Shown piece after piece: positions 14,044 through 16,107 of a stretch of 16,107 nt of DNA (its first letter is position 1; each line of letters begins with the position of its first letter). The translations under genes were made by a program, and so were the position numbers. The notes under the pieces were generated by a model. The model saw nothing but the letters and a program-made list of their open reading frames with translations, did no database searches and was not told where the DNA came from. Origin of the DNA: Chloroflexota bacterium (GTDB lineage Bacteria > Chloroflexota > Dehalococcoidia > Tepidiformales > Tepidiformaceae); contig JAKALX010000031.1 in NCBI GenBank assembly GCA_021823905.1, positions 1 through 16,107 on the forward strand, written 5' to 3'.

Positions 14044-14049
14044 CCCCTT
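14044..14049 (-). promoter_or_regulatory. Ribosome binding site deciding the PAS-LuxR start
   Basis: AAGGGG on the minus strand is 8 nt before the GTG at 14035. The alternative TTG at 14116 has AAAGGA only 3 nt away. This supports the shorter protein but not conclusively. Confidence 0.4.
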
Positions 14050-14146
14050 CGGCGTGCACCCTGGACGGAGAGGCCCGCTCATGCAACGGCGAACTGGTCC
14101 TCTTCCCGGCGACCAATGGTCCTTTGATGGGCCAGAACCGGCGGCC

Positions 14147-15052
14147 CTACCCCTGCTGGCGCCGCTGATGCATCGTGCCGCTCTCCGCGGCCGCCCTGAA
14201 CGACGCCTCCATCGCTTTCCCCGCGTCGGCGAGCGACCAGCGCTCATTCGCCGAGATCACGCGGATCGGCTCCGGATTGCTGTACAGCGTGATGTTGTAT
14301 CCACTGGCGCCCACAACCCAGCCGTTCATCCACGACGACTCCTTGCCCGCGAGGTAGGTCACCGGGATCGCCACGTTGTCGGGCGATCGCACCGGGTCGT
14401 CGTCTTCCATGATCACGCGCCGCCGCTCGGTTGGCACGGTCGCGGTCATGCGCGTCGCCGCGCCCGGGGCAATCGCGTTCGAGGTCACACCGTAGCGTGC
14501 AAGCGAGTTGGCGCACGAGTAGGTGAACCCGACGATCGCCATCTTGGCCGCGGCATAGTTCGGCTGGCCCGGCGCCCCGAAGAGGCCCGAACCCGAGGTG
14601 AAGTTGATCAGCCGGTAGTTGCCCTCGCGCGCCTGCCGCCAGTAGATCGAGGCGAACTTCGTGGTGTTGAACGTGCCCTTCGCGTGCACCGCCATCACCG
14701 AGTCCCAGTCGTCCTCGCTCATGTTGAAGACCATCCGGTCGCGCAGGATCCCGGCCACGTTCACCAGCACGTCGAGCCGCCCGAACTCGTCCAGCGCCTT
14801 GCGGACGATGTTCTCCGCCGCGTCGTAGTCCGCCACGTTGTCGAAGCTCGCCACCGCCTTGCCGCCCAGCTTGCGGATCTCTTCCACCACCTGGTTCGCC
14901 GGCGCGTCGTCCGGCACTGAGCCGTCAACCGCTACGCCGAGGTCGTTGACGACCACTGCCGCGCCCTCGCTCGCCAGCTTCACCGCGCACGAGCGCCCGA
15001 TGCCGCGGCCGGCCCCCGTAACAATGCAGACGCGCCCGTCCAGTGAACCCAT
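14147..15052 (-). CDS. Short-chain dehydrogenase/reductase, MFE-2-like 3-hydroxyacyl-CoA dehydrogenase type
   Basis: A classical SDR oxidoreductase using NAD(P)(H). It has 301 residues, with the dinucleotide loop TGAGRGIG at 12-19, NVAG at 98-101 and the catalytic triad S153, Y166 and K170 (PNYAAAK). VVVNDLG after the second strand places an aspartate at the end of beta-2 (D37), which usually favours NAD. That NDLG pattern, and an insertion (about 40-58) before the next helix, recall the (3R)-hydroxyacyl-CoA dehydrogenase domain of multifunctional beta-oxidation enzymes, so a fatty acyl-CoA substrate is a fair guess but not shown. The C-terminal extension (about 255-301) is longer than in core SDRs. 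The ATG at 15052 follows AAGGAGG by 6 nt. A TATACT -10-like element lies 28 bp before the start. Confidence 0.9.
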   Translation of the reverse strand: MGSLDGRVCIVTGAGRGIGRSCAVKLASEGAAVVVNDLGVAVDGSVPDDAPANQVVEEIRKLGGKAVASFDNVADYDAAENIVRKALDEFGRLDVLVNVAGILRDRMVFNMSEDDWDSVMAVHAKGTFNTTKFASIYWRQAREGNYRLINFTSGSGLFGAPGQPNYAAAKMAIVGFTYSCANSLARYGVTSNAIAPGAATRMTATVPTERRRVIMEDDDPVRSPDNVAIPVTYLAGKESSWMNGWVVGASGYNITLYSNPEPIRVISANERWSLADAGKAMEASFRAAAESGTMHQRRQQG

Positions 15053-15079
15053 GGCCTGCCTCCTTCGCTAATGCGCGCG

Positions 15080-15085
15080 AGTATA
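15080..15085 (-). promoter_or_regulatory. Candidate -10 element for the SDR gene, flanked by an inverted repeat
   Basis: The minus strand reads TATACT here, one base from the sigma-70 -10 consensus. No clear -35 is seen at 16-18 bp. GCGCGC at 15073-15078 and 15089-15094 flanks it symmetrically and could be an operator. A start site near 15073 would leave a leader of about 20 nt carrying the AAGGAGG. Confidence 0.4.
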
Positions 15086-15246
15086 CCGGCGCGCTTGAGG
15101 CCCTGCGAGGTCCCGCCCGATGTGAAACGCGCCAGGTCGTATCCATAACGCGGATTGAGCCCATCGAAGCCGATCACACAACACGAAACATTCTCGTAAC
15201 GTGAACGACTTAGAGTTTGCGAACGGCGGCCATACGGCCCCCGGCC

Positions 15247-15250
15247 GGAG
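15247..15250 (+). promoter_or_regulatory. Ribosome binding site deciding the start of the small Trp/Cys-rich protein
   Basis: GGAG ends 8 nt before the GTG at 15259. The TTG at 15217 and the GTG at 15250 in the same frame lack a usable site. Confidence 0.35.
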
Positions 15251-15258
15251 TGCCGAAC

Positions 15259-15492
15259 GTGATCCACTACCAGGGCCCCTGCTGCGACGGCGTCCATCAG
15301 TGGCACGACTGGGTCTGGGCCATGGCCCAGTACCCCGCCCGCGGCAAACAACTCGAATCCGTCTGGACCCGCGTCTGCGCCGATTGCCAGGCGGTCGAAG
15401 TTCGTCGCACCCCCGCGAATCAACGCCCGATCGACGATGGCTGCCCCGGCACGATCCTCAGCGGCCGCGCTCCCGGCCACCTCGCCTCCTGA
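15259..15492 (+). CDS. Small tryptophan/cysteine-rich hypothetical protein
   Basis: I do not recognise a family. From the GTG at 15259 the product has 77 residues. The N-terminal half is aromatic and metal-ligand rich (GPCCDGVHQWHDWVWAMAQY). A CADC pair (C-x-x-C) follows about 40 residues in, and a basic stretch comes after. A CC pair and a CxxC with nearby histidines suggest a small zinc-ribbon-like fold, which is inference. The codon third positions are strongly G/C, like neighbouring real genes. No other convincing frame covers this stretch: a minus-strand frame here (14980-15480) runs into the SDR gene and lacks family features. The frame opens further upstream, with TTG at 15217 and GTG at 15250. 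It converges on the alpha/beta hydrolase with 6 bp between stops and is divergent from the SDR gene. Confidence 0.5.
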   Translation: MIHYQGPCCDGVHQWHDWVWAMAQYPARGKQLESVWTRVCADCQAVEVRRTPANQRPIDDGCPGTILSGRAPGHLAS

Positions 15493-15498
15493 GGGCGG

Positions 15499-16107
15499 CT
15501 ACCCGAGCTTCAGCCCCCCGAGGAACTGCCGTACCGCCTCGTTGAACGCGGCCGGCTTGTCGATGTTCGAGGCATGCCCGGCGCCTTCGATCACCACCCG
15601 CCGCGCGCCCGGGATCTTCGCCGCCATGTAATCGGTGGCCGCCAGGAACGGCTGGTCCTCCGACCCGACGAGGACGAGCGTTGGCACGGCGACCTTCTCC
15701 AACACGTCCATCACGCGCGAGTCGACCTGCGCCAGCATCCCGCGCGCCGCGTTCGCCAGCCCCTGCGCTGATCGGTGCGTGCTCACGCGTACCTCGGCGC
15801 TCGTGCCGAGAGCGTCCAGTCCCTGCTCCTCGAACGCTTGCGCCCGCAGGTATGACGTCTCGTTCCAGCCCTCGCGCGCCTTCGGGTTGCGGTAGCCCGG
15901 GCCCGTGTCGAACAGCATCAACGCCTGCACCATCTCCGGATGCGAGGCATAGAACGCCAGCGACATGTAACCGCCGAGCGAGAGGCCACCGATGACGGCC
16001 TTGCTCGCGCCACAGGCCCCGAGGATTGCCTTCATGTCGGCCACGGTCAACTCTTCCGAATAGAGCGACTGGTCATCGGGGCTATCGCTCTCGGCGTGTC
16101 CGCGCAT
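15499..16107 (-). CDS. Alpha/beta hydrolase (N-terminus outside window)
   Basis: The C-terminal 202 residues of an alpha/beta-fold hydrolase. The frame reaches the right edge, and the first visible residues, MRGHAESDSP, correspond to the DxRGHGxSD motif normally found 60-80 residues into these proteins, so the methionine at the edge is internal. The nucleophile elbow is GGLSLGGYMS with S43 (visible numbering), the acid is D151 in LVGSEDQPF, and the base is H178 in GAGHASNID, so the catalytic triad is complete. A helical lid lies between about 70 and 135. The layout resembles 3-oxoadipate enol-lactonase/haloperoxidase-like esterases, but the substrate cannot be told. It has no evident link to the redox operon, being separated from it by the SDR, the PAS-LuxR regulator and a plus-strand gene. 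Confidence 0.88.
   Translation of the reverse strand: MRGHAESDSPDDQSLYSEELTVADMKAILGACGASKAVIGGLSLGGYMSLAFYASHPEMVQALMLFDTGPGYRNPKAREGWNETSYLRAQAFEEQGLDALGTSAEVRVSTHRSAQGLANAARGMLAQVDSRVMDVLEKVAVPTLVLVGSEDQPFLAATDYMAAKIPGARRVVIEGAGHASNIDKPAAFNEAVRQFLGGLKLG

Noticed and set aside
13400..14920. 506-codon open frame on the plus strand
   Set aside because: It is antisense to the PAS-LuxR and SDR genes, both with clear family motifs. The translation is Arg/His-rich low-complexity sequence with no recognisable domain, a normal shadow of high-GC coding DNA.
1..16107. tRNA, rRNA, CRISPR arrays and insertion sequences
   Set aside because: No cloverleaf, regularly spaced repeats, transposase motif or rRNA signature was seen on either strand by reading; a dedicated search (tRNAscan, Infernal) was not possible.

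Overview
The window is a high-GC bacterial chromosomal segment in which almost every coding frame lies on the minus strand. Gene content and protein style suggest a Chloroflexota-type bacterium (Dehalococcoidia/SAR202/Tepidiformia-like), with an actinobacterium as the alternative. The pointers are a BldC-like small regulator, a PIG-L deacetylase, an ACT-domain malic enzyme and an HdrA/Kor/Etf redox cluster. This placement is inference; no rRNA or other marker is present to settle it. No tRNA, rRNA, CRISPR array, insertion sequence or prophage gene was seen.

Layout, left to right. A plus-strand GNAT acetyltransferase fragment (1-447) converges on a minus-strand housekeeping group: ACT-domain malic enzyme (453-1826), PIG-L deacetylase (1958-2821) and a stand-alone infA (2883-3098). 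A 278-bp gap follows, with a long imperfect inverted repeat (3211-3341). Next is the core of the window, a tightly packed minus-strand operon of about 10 kb. In transcription order it runs: BldC-like regulator (13306-13049), ferredoxin KorD, KorA, KorB, KorC, a giant HdrA-HdrA-MvhD fusion (1127 aa), an HdrC/HdrB-like CCG protein, EtfA, EtfB and a hemerythrin-like protein ending at 3377. From korD onward, adjacent genes overlap by 4, 14 or 56 bp, so translational coupling is likely. Upstream on the same strand are a PAS-LuxR regulator (13409-14035) and a short-chain dehydrogenase (14147-15052). On the right are a small plus-strand Trp/Cys-rich protein (15259-15492) and the C-terminal part of an alpha/beta hydrolase running off the window (15499-16107).

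How the core may work (inference): a four-subunit 2-oxoacid:ferredoxin oxidoreductase (probably 2-oxoglutarate type) exchanges electrons with ferredoxin. A soluble Hdr-like complex carries two FAD sites, several [4Fe-4S] clusters and an MvhD [2Fe-2S] site. An electron-transfer flavoprotein with a bifurcating-type beta-subunit motif completes the set. Together they look like a candidate electron bifurcating/confurcating module linking ferredoxin, Etf/acyl-CoA or quinone chemistry and an unknown Hdr-type acceptor. No hydrogenase, formate dehydrogenase or membrane subunit is encoded beside them. The region before the operon (13307-13408) holds a perfect 16-bp palindrome and additional TGATGC half-sites, a likely operator. 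The PAS-LuxR regulator next to it has a C-x14-C-x3-C pattern that could sense redox state.
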